A stretch of DNA of 64,000 nt from Tropicibacter sp. R16_0 (GTDB lineage Bacteria; Pseudomonadota; Alphaproteobacteria; Rhodobacterales; Rhodobacteraceae). The translations under genes and the position numbers were made by a program. A model generated the notes under the pieces. The model was not told the origin of the DNA. It was given only the letters and a program-made list of their open reading frames with translations, and made no database searches. Numbering within the stretch: the stretch's first letter is position 1; each line of letters starts with the position of its first letter. Location of the stretch: NCBI RefSeq assembly GCF_017743935.1, contig NZ_JAGHRE010000008.1, forward strand, positions 186,001 to 250,000, read 5' to 3'. Shown in pieces: positions 53,340-61,600 of this stretch.

Positions 53340-54758
53340 ATGAGTGAGTATTTTGATGAAATGTTCAACGGCGATGGGTCACTCAGAGGTCCATTTGAAG
53401 AGATAGGCCGTTGGTTCAACGCTGAAGATGCATCTCGTCTGAGAGCCAAACAACGCGAAGCTGAAGAAGTTTTCAGGCTGACGGGCATCACGTTTAATGT
53501 TTACGGCAAAGCCGAGGCCGAGGAACGTCTGATACCGTTTGATATCGTGCCACGAGTAATTTCAGCGCGGGAATGGCAGCGGTTGGAACGCGGTATCGAA
53601 CAGCGAGTGCGAGCAATCAACGCTTTTCTCCACGACATTTACCATCGTCAGGAAATTGTCCGCGCCGGGCGCTTGCCGGCTGAAATGATTGCCGGAAACG
53701 AAGCCTTCCTTCCGCAGATGCTTGGTGTTTCGCCCCCCGGTCAGGTCTATACGCACATTGTCGGCGTGGATCTGGTGCGAACCGGACCCGACGAGTTTTT
53801 CGTTCTGGAAGACAACGCCCGAACACCATCCGGCGTCAGCTATATGCTGGAGAACCGGGAAACGATGCTAAAAATGTTCCCCGAGCTTTTTAGCGCGACC
53901 AATGTTCGGAATGTCTCAGATTACCCCCGCAACCTGCGACGGTCTCTTGCGGCCTGTGCACCAGCTTGCGCAGACGGGGAACCCACCGTCGCGGTATTAA
54001 CCCCCGGCATCTATAATTCTGCCTACTATGAGCATGCGTTTCTTGCTGATCAGATGGCCGTGGAGTTGGTCGAAGGCCACGACCTTCGGGTTGTCGACGG
54101 ACGCGTCTGTATGCGCACCACCAGAGGCTACAAACCCATCGACGTACTTTATCGTCGAGTTGATGACGACTTCTTGGATCCACTGAATTTCAACCCTGAT
54201 AGCGCATTGGGCGTGCCTGGCATTCTGGATGTATACCGCGCAGGCGGCATCACGATCGCAAACGCCCCCGGAACGGGTATCGCGGATGACAAGGCGATCT
54301 ATTCCTACATGCCCGAAATCGTTGAGTTCTACACCGGCGAGAAACCTTTGCTTCAGAATGTTCCTACCTGGCGGTGCAGCGACCCCGACTCTTTGTCTTA
54401 TGTTCTGGACAATCTGTCCGAGCTTGTTGTGAAAGAAGTGCACGGATCTGGCGGTTACGGGATGCTGATTGGCCCAACTGCCAGCAAAAAAGAGATTTCG
54501 GCATTCCGGAACAAGCTCAAATCGCGGCCTGCGAACTATATTGCTCAGCCGACGTTATCACTCTCGACTGTTCCGATTTTCGCGCGTTCGGGGCTTGCCC
54601 CCAGACACGTCGATCTACGGCCATTCGTTTTGGTGTCGCCCGAAGGGATCAAAATTACACCCGGCGGATTGACCCGTGTAGCGCTGAAGAAAGGCTCTCT
54701 GGTCGTGAACTCGAGCCAGGGCGGCGGGACCAAAGACACTTGGGTTCTGGAGGACTGA
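53340..54758 (+). CDS. Circularly permuted type 2 ATP-grasp protein
   Basis: 472 residues. The order of the ATP-grasp parts is swapped: the substrate/ATP region VGVDLVRTGPDEFFVLEDNARTPSGVSYMLENR comes early and KEVHGSGGYGMLIGP with PRHVDLRPFV late. It belongs to the DUF404-type family that accompanies alpha-E proteins. Such enzymes are predicted to make peptide or amide bonds. It is first in the four-gene Anbu set, two bases before the alpha-E gene. Confidence 0.9.
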   Translation: MSEYFDEMFNGDGSLRGPFEEIGRWFNAEDASRLRAKQREAEEVFRLTGITFNVYGKAEAEERLIPFDIVPRVISAREWQRLERGIEQRVRAINAFLHDIYHRQEIVRAGRLPAEMIAGNEAFLPQMLGVSPPGQVYTHIVGVDLVRTGPDEFFVLEDNARTPSGVSYMLENRETMLKMFPELFSATNVRNVSDYPRNLRRSLAACAPACADGEPTVAVLTPGIYNSAYYEHAFLADQMAVELVEGHDLRVVDGRVCMRTTRGYKPIDVLYRRVDDDFLDPLNFNPDSALGVPGILDVYRAGGITIANAPGTGIADDKAIYSYMPEIVEFYTGEKPLLQNVPTWRCSDPDSLSYVLDNLSELVVKEVHGSGGYGMLIGPTASKKEISAFRNKLKSRPANYIAQPTLSLSTVPIFARSGLAPRHVDLRPFVLVSPEGIKITPGGLTRVALKKGSLVVNSSQGGGTKDTWVLED

Positions 54759-54760
54759 CC

Positions 54761-55702
54761 ATGCTGGGAAAAACTGCTGGTGGGTTGTTCTGGATGTCCC
54801 GGTACCTAGAGCGAGCGGAAAACACAGCCCGGCTGCTGGAAACAGGTCAGAGGATGGCGTTGACCCGAACTAAGAACTCCGCCGAGGAATGGGGTTCGGT
54901 TCTGAAAACGGCTGGGGTTCTGGATGGGTATCACACTAAGTACGATGAAATTTCAAAGGACAACGCCGTGGATTGGGTGTTGCGCGATGCTGATAACCCG
55001 TCCTCCATCAAATCGGTCATCAAACACGCACGATACAACGCGCGCCTTGTTCGGACCGCGCTGACCCACGATGTCTGGAGCGCGGTGAACTCCACCTGGA
55101 TGCAGATTGATGAGGCGATGAAGCGGCGCGTGAATGAGCGGGACCTGCCTGCGACGCTAGAACTCATACGGCAACAGGCGGCTTTGGTCCGTGGTGCCAC
55201 ATTGGGAACAATGCTGCGCAATGATATTTTCGACTTCACCCGCATTGGCACGTTTGTCGAGCGGGCCGACAATACCGGGCGCATTCTGGACGTGAAATAC
55301 TATGTACTTCTGCCCACAGCCTTCTCGGTCGGCTCGTCATTGGACAACATCCAATGGGAAAGCATCCTCCGGTCCGTCGGCGCAGGCGGGGGGTATAGAA
55401 TGACCCATGGCGAGAAAACACGACCGTCAGATATTGCCCGGTTCCTGATCCTGGATCAGCGGATGCCGCGCAGTCTTCACTTCTGCTGCAGAAAGATTCA
55501 AGAGAACCTGTCTTACTTGAAAAAAGACTATGGTTTTGCCGGACCTTCGTGTGAGGCGTCAAATGCTCTCTACGAGAAATACCTGGACCAGAAGATTTCC
55601 GATATCTTTGAATTTGGACTTCATGAGTACATTCAGGATTTTTTGACGGATCTCGGCAACTTGAGCCGTCAAATCGAGATTGATTACCGGTTCTACGAGT
55701 AG
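54761..55702 (+). CDS. Alpha-E domain protein (DUF403)
   Basis: 313 residues, all helical, starting MLGKTAGGLFWMSRYLERAENTARLLE, the alpha-E signature, with the conserved FERADNTGRILDVKY block. It is the usual partner of the permuted ATP-grasp protein and two bases from it. A predicted peptide-ligation system is implied by the family. No catalytic residues are known to me. Confidence 0.92.
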   Translation: MLGKTAGGLFWMSRYLERAENTARLLETGQRMALTRTKNSAEEWGSVLKTAGVLDGYHTKYDEISKDNAVDWVLRDADNPSSIKSVIKHARYNARLVRTALTHDVWSAVNSTWMQIDEAMKRRVNERDLPATLELIRQQAALVRGATLGTMLRNDIFDFTRIGTFVERADNTGRILDVKYYVLLPTAFSVGSSLDNIQWESILRSVGAGGGYRMTHGEKTRPSDIARFLILDQRMPRSLHFCCRKIQENLSYLKKDYGFAGPSCEASNALYEKYLDQKISDIFEFGLHEYIQDFLTDLGNLSRQIEIDYRFYE

Positions 55703-55706
55703 CCAA

Positions 55707-56504
55707 ATGAAACTGCACATTCGACACGAGACACGATACGACTTCGACGCGCCGGTCCCCTTTGGGCTGCAGCAACTGAGGAAGACACCAAAGTCATTTC
55801 GCAATCAGAGCATTGTGAGTTGGAGCACCCAAATCACCGGCGGGCGCAAAGAACTGACATTTGAAGACTACCACCGCAATACGGTGGAACTGATCAGTTT
55901 CGAAACCAATACCCAAAGCATCTCGTTGATTTCTGAAGGCGTCGTTGAGGTGGAAGACACACATGGCGTTCTGGGGCGTCACGAAGGATCGACGCCATTG
56001 TGGCTGTTCCAAAGAAGCACGCCTCAGACAGCGCCAGGGAAAGGGGTCGCCAATGTGATTGGCGCATTGCCCAAAGGTGAACCGCTGGAGCAGATGCATG
56101 CCCTATCCGAAAGCGTTCGAACTCTGGTCGCGTACAAAATCGGAAGCTCTCAACCGGGTTGGAGCGCGGAAGACGCTCTCAATGCTGGGTGTGGGGTGTG
56201 CCAGGACCACACGCATGTTTTCATTGCTTGTGCACGAAAGATCGGAGTGCCAGCGCGCTATGTATCGGGCTATCTGATGATGAACGAAACAGAACTACAG
56301 GACGCAACCCATGCATGGGCCGAAGTGCATTTGGAAGGGCTCGGCTGGGTCGGGTTTGACATTTCAAACGGGATCTCACCTGATGATCGATACGTTCGTG
56401 TCGCAACTGGTCTGGACTATGCCCAAGCTGCCCCGGTAATAGGAAACAGAATTGGGACAGCGGGCGAGCAATTGACGGTGCAGTTGCAAGTCGCACAGCA
56501 GTAA
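55707..56504 (+). CDS. Transglutaminase-like cysteine peptidase
   Basis: 265 residues. The catalytic triad is Cys165 (GCGVCQDHTH), His202 (ATHAWAEV) and Asp218 (GFDISN). It has the N-terminal beta domain (MKLHIRHETRYDFDAPV) of bacterial transglutaminase-like proteases. It lies four bases after the alpha-E gene and 11 bases before the Anbu gene, in the standard order of this system. Confidence 0.92.
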   Translation: MKLHIRHETRYDFDAPVPFGLQQLRKTPKSFRNQSIVSWSTQITGGRKELTFEDYHRNTVELISFETNTQSISLISEGVVEVEDTHGVLGRHEGSTPLWLFQRSTPQTAPGKGVANVIGALPKGEPLEQMHALSESVRTLVAYKIGSSQPGWSAEDALNAGCGVCQDHTHVFIACARKIGVPARYVSGYLMMNETELQDATHAWAEVHLEGLGWVGFDISNGISPDDRYVRVATGLDYAQAAPVIGNRIGTAGEQLTVQLQVAQQ

Positions 56505-56515
56505 CGGAGACATTG

Positions 56516-57256
56516 ATGACCTACGCTGTGGGCATGCGGCTGAACCGCGGACTGGTGTTCATGTCCGATACGCGCACGAATGCAGGCGTGGACAATGTTT
56601 CGACCTTCAACAAGATGTTCAACTGGACGGTCGAAGGCGATCGTTCGATCACGATCCTAACGGCGGGAAACCTGGCGACCACTCAGGCCACAATAAGCGT
56701 TCTGGAAGAGCGAACAAAAGTGCCGGAAGAACGCTCGCCGTCCATATTGGAAGCGCCGACAATGTTTCAGGTTGCTCAATTGGTTGCCGCTACGCTGAAC
56801 GACGTCATCGAGGAACATGCCCGGTCCGGCCAGCAAGCTGACAGCGCGTTTCACGCGACGCTCATTCTTGGCGGCCAGATCAAGGGCGGACCGTCTCGCC
56901 TGTTTCTGATCTACCCGGAAGGCAACTTTATCGAGGCGGGTGACGACACCCCTTTCTTTCAGATCGGAGAGACAAAATACGGTCGCCCAATTCTGGTGCG
57001 TGCCTATGATCCGGAGATGAGTTTTCCGGAAACCGTAAAGTTGTTGCTTGTCAGTTTTGACTCCACGATAAAAGCCAATCTATCTGTTGGGGCACCGCTC
57101 GACCTGCTTCTTTACGACGAAGACAGCTTTGAAGGTGGTGCGCGGTCAAGGTTCGAAGTCGACGATCTCTACTTTCGCACAATCTCCGAAGGGTGGGGCG
57201 ACGCGTTGAAATCTGCGTTGTCTAAACTTCCAGAGTACAGTTTGGGGGAGAGCTAG
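56516..57256 (+). CDS. Anbu proteasome-like peptidase
   Basis: 246 residues, an N-terminal-nucleophile hydrolase. After Met removal the chain begins with Thr1; Asp17 (SDTRTN) and Lys32 (FNKMF) complete the proteasome-type catalytic set. Anbu proteins form spiral or ring oligomers related to HslV but have no ATPase partner. The ATG at 56516 is chosen because it places Thr directly after Met and GGAG lies seven bases before; a TTG at 56513 would destroy that. It is last in the operon. Confidence 0.93.
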   Translation: MTYAVGMRLNRGLVFMSDTRTNAGVDNVSTFNKMFNWTVEGDRSITILTAGNLATTQATISVLEERTKVPEERSPSILEAPTMFQVAQLVAATLNDVIEEHARSGQQADSAFHATLILGGQIKGGPSRLFLIYPEGNFIEAGDDTPFFQIGETKYGRPILVRAYDPEMSFPETVKLLLVSFDSTIKANLSVGAPLDLLLYDEDSFEGGARSRFEVDDLYFRTISEGWGDALKSALSKLPEYSLGES

Positions 57257-57900
57257 ACACGAAAACGTCTGCTATTTCCACGGCGCGTATCAAACACTGC
57301 CTGAATAGGTGTCGGGGTCCGGACTTTTCGGGCCTACGCCGAGCCTTCTCAAAGATACTTTGAATTGAGCGATATGCAGCGGATGGACTGGGTCCGTTTG
57401 GGGTTCCTGGCGGAAGATGAACGAGAGGCTTTGAATGTCTGTTTGGTGCGAACATCGAACCTTAGCTGCAACCGCGGAATAGTCCGGCCAGCTCAACTGA
57501 AGCAGACGTTCAAAGCGGCTGAAGAAAACATCGGTAGCAGCACTTCTGTACCCATTCCCTCGGATAACTGAAGGTGCCAGATAAGTTACGACCTTTGTCG
57601 CGGTGTCGCCTCTTCTAGACGCTTGCAGAATTACTTTCGAGCGACCTTTGTAGGTTTTGGAGAACCTGTCGCGTGTTCCTATCATGTGTATCCAATGACG
57701 CGCATAGATCCACACCATTGCGAATTACATAACGCGAACATGAACAAAACTTGTGAGCCTTACTGTTTATCCCTTGGTAGACAGTGCTCCTAGGTTCAAT
57801 GAACCTGCCGAACCCGAACTTGGCTGGGTAGATTGGTGATGAAGTCTGAGAAACAGGGTTCTTTTGACCAAAAACCAATAACTTGACCACCTGCGCCGAT
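57257..57900. other. Non-coding island end with relic sequence
   Basis: No supportable gene. A short frame at 57365-57571 has no homologue I know. At about 57771-57805 lies a stretch resembling the bases just past the tRNA at 50957-50990 (GACAGTG..CC.AGGTTC..TGAACCTG), probably a leftover att flank from another insertion. Confidence 0.4.
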
Positions 57901-57946
57901 CTTCGGGAGGCAGGGGTTGGAGGTTCGAATCCTCTCACTCCGACCA
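57901..57946 (+). repeat. attR: second copy of the tRNA-Pro 3' end
   Basis: 46 bases match 50875-50920 with one mismatch, but the 5' half of the tRNA is absent here, so this is not a functional tRNA. The same hairpin follows. Confidence 0.9.
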
Positions 57947-58016
57947 AAAAATCAAGGCGCCCAAGGGCGCCTTTGTTGTTTTCAAGACAGCAATCTCGGG
58001 TTCCTTGAACATGAGG

Positions 58017-58097
58017 CTAGTCCAAATTCAGGGCGTAGGCAGTTTTGGCAAGGTGTCCCGAGCCCTGGTGCGCAGAGACGAGCGAAGTGATCCTCTC
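58017..58097 (-). pseudogene. C-terminal stub of a second tRNA-Pro integrase
   Basis: The last about 26 codons before the stop at 58017 parallel the end of the integrase at 50991 (RVTASVYARYRPEHLRKAAS-ALEFD versus RITSLVSAHQGSGHLAKTAYALNLD). The spacing from the att copy is the same as on the left (71 bases). It is the relic of a separate integration at the same tRNA. Confidence 0.6.
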
Positions 58098-58194
58098 TGC
58101 GGCCAGATTATGCTTACCGGTCTGGCGCTTGATACCTGTAGCCAACTTGCAATGAGACCGGAGGGCAGCAAAGCACCACCCTCCGATGTTGTCG

Positions 58195-60090
58195 CTATAG
58201 GATGAAATCGCCGTCTGCAAACGACAGAACTTCCACGTTCACCAACAGGTCGGTTCCATCACCGCCTGTCGCGCCGATGAACTCAACCCGTGCCTGGTTG
58301 CCCGTCAGGGTGATGCTGTAGTCGCTTCGGTTGCCGAAATACACCGCGGTGTCTGTGCCAAGCCCACCAGAGATCAGGTCGTTGCCTGCGGCGCCAACCA
58401 AGACATCATCGCCGTTTTCACCAAATAGGTAGTTGTTGTGCCGGTCACCTGAAAGTTGATCGTCAAAGTCCGAGCCCTGAAGATATTCAACGTTGGAGTA
58501 TCGATCACCCTCATACCCTCGACCGCGCAGAAGCGAAGCCTCGACACCTTCATCGGCGTTCAGATATGTGACCAGGTCCGCACCGGCCCCGCCGACGGCG
58601 ACGTGCGATCCGCCCTCGGAGAAGTCAAAGACATCGCGGCCGCCCAAGCCCCGAATGTAGTTGGCTCCGTCTCCGGTCGTGAATGTATCGCCTTGCGATG
58701 AACCTGTGATGCCTTCCACGTCGCTAAACGTGTCAATGCCGTTCCCATTGTTGGCTTGTCCAGATGCTGTATTCACCTGAACGCCGACAGACACATCTGC
58801 ATAGGTGATGAAGTCGAACCCGTCTCCGCCATCGATGATGTTGTTGCCGCCAACCGACACGAACCAATCGTTGCCACCTTCGCCTTTCAGCGTGTCGTCA
58901 CCGGTTCCGCCGCGGATGATGTCGTTTCCATCGCCACCCAGAACAATGTCATTGCCTGCGCCAGCGTCAATTTCGTCTCGGCCACCGCGACCATCTATCA
59001 GGTCGTTGTCGGCGCCAGTTGCCAAGACTTGATCCGTATCATCGCCAATGATGAAATCGACATCATTCGATCCATCACTTTGCAGCAAATCAGCTGGGAT
59101 CAGGACGCCATCGATCACGTGCACGATGCCGTTGGACGCCTGAATATCCAAGGCAATCAAATTCGGATTGGGAATATCGGGATCTGCATCGACCAGGCTG
59201 GTTCCGTCAACTGTCAGGGTGCCGGTTTGCAGTGTTGTCACTTGCCCGGCTGCGATCACCTGGCTCGATTGGAGGCTTTCACCGGCCACGTGGTAGGTCA
59301 AAACCGTGCTGAGCAGGTCAATCGGATCTTCCCCGGCGCTGAGCAAACGCAAGCTATCCAGGATATAGGTCAAGGCGCCAGCTTCGTCGCCTCCGCCGTA
59401 CCCCAGAGCCTGAGACAGGCCAACGAAGGCCGCATCATTCGGCGCAAAGACGGTGAAATCACCGGGCGCATCAAGAGTTCCGGCAAGATTTGCTGCGGTG
59501 ACAGCTTCGCGCAGCAGGTCGAAATCCGCGCCGTTGTCGTCAAACCCGGCAGCGCCACTGGCCGCAACGACGGTGCCTGTGATGCTGGGTACGTCGTTTC
59601 CAGGCAGATCGACCGGCAAAAGAACACGATCAATGATGTGCACCACGCCGTTGCTTGCGAAGTTGTCCGTGCTGATCAGAGTTGGATCCAGAAGGTCCGG
59701 TTCCGCATCCTGCAATGTCGGAAGGGAACCGGCAGAAATCGAACCTCCCTGAAGGGTTGTCACTGTTCCGTTGGCCGCGATATCCATCGCCGACTGGGCG
59801 CCAGCAGAGACGTGGTAGAGAACAACTGCGTTCAGTGTTTCGACGGGCACGTTGCCCGCAAGAAACCCAATGACAGCCCCTTGGTCATCCGTGTCGCCCA
59901 TAAACCCAAGATCTGTCGCCAGCTGTGAAAAGGCAGCGTTTGTCGGCGCAAAAACCGTCAAATCGTTGCCAGCATCGCCGACTGTGTCGACAAGTGCCGA
60001 GTTTTCTATGTTGTCGTCCAGAAACTGCAGAACGTTTACCAAGATACTTAGATCGGCGCTTCCGATCGCGACGTCCTTGATGGTAACCAT
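58195..60090 (-). CDS. Fasciclin and RTX (Ca-binding) repeat protein
   Basis: 631 residues. Two fasciclin domains (about 1-165 and 170-335, each with the TVFAPTNAAF/TVFAPNDAAF box and the YHV...NGxVHxIDxVLxP end), then nonapeptide repeats (about 345-570: GGxGxDxLxGxxGND-type units) and a C-terminal part with FADGDFIL. Such proteins are exported by type I secretion without a signal peptide and act in adhesion or biofilm. GGGGAG lies before the ATG at 60090. It stands just outside the right att site. Confidence 0.9.
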   Translation of the reverse strand: MVTIKDVAIGSADLSILVNVLQFLDDNIENSALVDTVGDAGNDLTVFAPTNAAFSQLATDLGFMGDTDDQGAVIGFLAGNVPVETLNAVVLYHVSAGAQSAMDIAANGTVTTLQGGSISAGSLPTLQDAEPDLLDPTLISTDNFASNGVVHIIDRVLLPVDLPGNDVPSITGTVVAASGAAGFDDNGADFDLLREAVTAANLAGTLDAPGDFTVFAPNDAAFVGLSQALGYGGGDEAGALTYILDSLRLLSAGEDPIDLLSTVLTYHVAGESLQSSQVIAAGQVTTLQTGTLTVDGTSLVDADPDIPNPNLIALDIQASNGIVHVIDGVLIPADLLQSDGSNDVDFIIGDDTDQVLATGADNDLIDGRGGRDEIDAGAGNDIVLGGDGNDIIRGGTGDDTLKGEGGNDWFVSVGGNNIIDGGDGFDFITYADVSVGVQVNTASGQANNGNGIDTFSDVEGITGSSQGDTFTTGDGANYIRGLGGRDVFDFSEGGSHVAVGGAGADLVTYLNADEGVEASLLRGRGYEGDRYSNVEYLQGSDFDDQLSGDRHNNYLFGENGDDVLVGAAGNDLISGGLGTDTAVYFGNRSDYSITLTGNQARVEFIGATGGDGTDLLVNVEVLSFADGDFIL

Positions 60091-60875
60091 GTTGTCTCCC
60101 CTTTGCTGTCTCGCAGCAGAAATGCTCTGTCCCAGAGCGTCGGTTTTCCGTGCGCGAGCTTTGTGCTCTCCGTACTGTTTTGCTCAGCCCAGCCGTCAGG
60201 AACCCAGGTGCTATGGCCCTTGGATTTGCCTGTCGGCATGACAAACGATGGGAGTACTACGGGGGCGGTCACAAAGTAGATCACTGAAACAGTTGGCGCA
60301 TTTTCAGAGCTCAACTCCAATGAAACACACAAAAAATTCTTGGTACTGAAAAGTGGCTTGTCCAAAATGTGGAGTTTCTGCCACTTCAGAAGAACCGCAA
60401 ACTTATCTGCTCTGTCGGCTTCACCCAAGCGATTTCAGCAAGGTCTATTGTTCTGCTCGAACAGCAAAAAAGTTGGCTTTGCGTCGCCTTGCCGTAAAAC
60501 TCTGGAGAGGGAAAACATATTTGAACACAATACGATAGAACTGATGCGATGGCATTTTGAACCCGAGGGCTGCAAGGCCCCGAGCCCGCCGTTCCACAAT
60601 GCTATCCATAAGCAGCCTTGATGGCCGTCAATCTGATTTGATCCCTGGATGGTCTGGACATGACCACCATCAGTACAGCGTGGCCGTCACCGGCGTTTCA
60701 GCGATGTCGCGATCTAAACTTTCCGTGTCTTCACGGTTTTGTGTGTCTTGCCCCTGCGCAACCGAGACAACGCCGGTCCAAAACCCAGGACCAGCTTTGG
60801 CAAACAACGCAAGGCGGTGATGGTGTTCCTTAAGAGGAGTGCGACAGACTGCCCATGGGAGACTTCTGTGCATAT
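60091..60875. other. 785-base region without a confident gene
   Basis: A/T-richer than the flanks. A GTG-started 61-codon frame at 60353-60538 has a CPKCG-type pair at its start and two later Cys, which might be a zinc-ribbon peptide, but has no ribosome site. The rest likely holds the fasciclin gene promoter and the end of the MaoC operon. No RNA gene is recognised. Confidence 0.4.
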
Positions 60876-61250
60876 CTAAGTCGGGTCTCCAAAGGCTCCT
60901 GGCACATCTTTTGCCTTCACCAAACTGCGCCCGTCGCAAATCACCGTGCCATCAGGGGCCGTACAGACTGCCCAAAGATCCACCAGGTGTTTCTCGCGGC
61001 GCAATTCGGTAACTGTCACTTTCGCAGTCAGAAGCGTGTTCAAGGGCGCTGCTGCTTTGAACTGCAGGTCTTGTTTTAGGTAGTTGGTGCCGGAACCCGG
61101 TAGTTCGACACCAAGAAGATAGGAAAACAAAGCTGCGATCAGAGGTTCTGGAACGCTTTCGGATCTGCTCCCGCTGAGCGCTGTGAAAACGGACATGTCG
61201 TCTTCGCTGTAACTGCGGGAGACTTGCGCGGATTGTCCTTCAGTCAGCAT
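60876..61250 (-). CDS. MaoC/hot-dog-fold protein, second half-type
   Basis: 124 residues, hot-dog-like (SVFTALSGSR…PEPLIAALFSYLLGVELPGSGTNYLKQDLQFKAAAP…VTVTEL). It lacks the D-x4-H hydratase motif, so it is probably a non-catalytic partner of the MaoC protein encoded upstream, with which it overlaps by seven bases. It is the last gene of the acyl-CoA operon. Confidence 0.75.
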   Translation of the reverse strand: MLTEGQSAQVSRSYSEDDMSVFTALSGSRSESVPEPLIAALFSYLLGVELPGSGTNYLKQDLQFKAAAPLNTLLTAKVTVTELRREKHLVDLWAVCTAPDGTVICDGRSLVKAKDVPGAFGDPT

Positions 61251-61600
61251 TGTATCTCTGCCTCTCCGATCAGGCACTCTGCGCCATCGGCAACCCGTAC
61301 AACGCGCATAGCCACGCGTTCTTGGCTTTCTTGAGTTATCAACAAATCCAGCGGTTCTTTGGCAAAAGCCGGATTGGGGAACATCAGTTTCTGCGACGAC
61401 GTGTTCAAATCAGGATCATGTTGCTTCAACATGCCCCAAAGCTTGGCGTAGAGCAGCATCCCATGAGACACCGTCCGCCCAAAGGCCGTGTCGGCGCAAA
61501 ACTCGGGGTCCACGTGGATTGCGTTGTCATCACCGGAAACCTGCGCAAATGCGTCAAAATCAGCTTGCGTCGGTATCCAGCGTTCCCGGAGGTCAATCAT
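61244..61600 (-). CDS. MaoC-type (R)-enoyl-CoA hydratase subunit
   Basis: 118 residues. The motif SGDDNAIHVDPEFC with Asp and His of the (R)-hydratase signature, then FGRTVSHGMLLYA, is that of MaoC dehydratases. Its ATG overlaps the end of the acyl-CoA synthetase gene by eight bases. It should hydrate an enoyl-CoA, probably as a dimer with the protein encoded downstream. Confidence 0.85.
   Translation of the reverse strand: MIDLRERWIPTQADFDAFAQVSGDDNAIHVDPEFCADTAFGRTVSHGMLLYAKLWGMLKQHDPDLNTSSQKLMFPNPAFAKEPLDLLITQESQERVAMRVVRVADGAECLIGEAEIQC

Larger units (their letters stand above)
50921..57946. mobile_element. 7.0-kb genomic island in tRNA-Pro
   Basis: It is bounded by the direct repeats at 50875-50920 and 57901-57946 and has an integrase relic next to the tRNA. 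Cargo in order: a Tat-secreted dioxygenase-like protein, a ferric-reductase-like protein, a small membrane ORF and the four-gene Anbu set. Codon use is visibly more A/T-rich in the third position than in flanking genes. The integrase is broken, so the island is probably fixed. Confidence 0.85.

Noticed and set aside
57365-57571. Plus-strand 68-codon frame in the island end
   Set aside because: No ribosome site, no motif, and it lies in relic sequence.
57901-57946. A second tRNA-Pro gene
   Set aside because: Only the 3' 46 bases are present; there is no matching acceptor or D arm upstream.
57615-57947. Minus-strand frame starting with the same VGVRGFEPPTPASR peptide
   Set aside because: The peptide is again the antisense of the tRNA 3' end copy at attR, so the likeness of the two frames reflects the att repeat, not a protein family.
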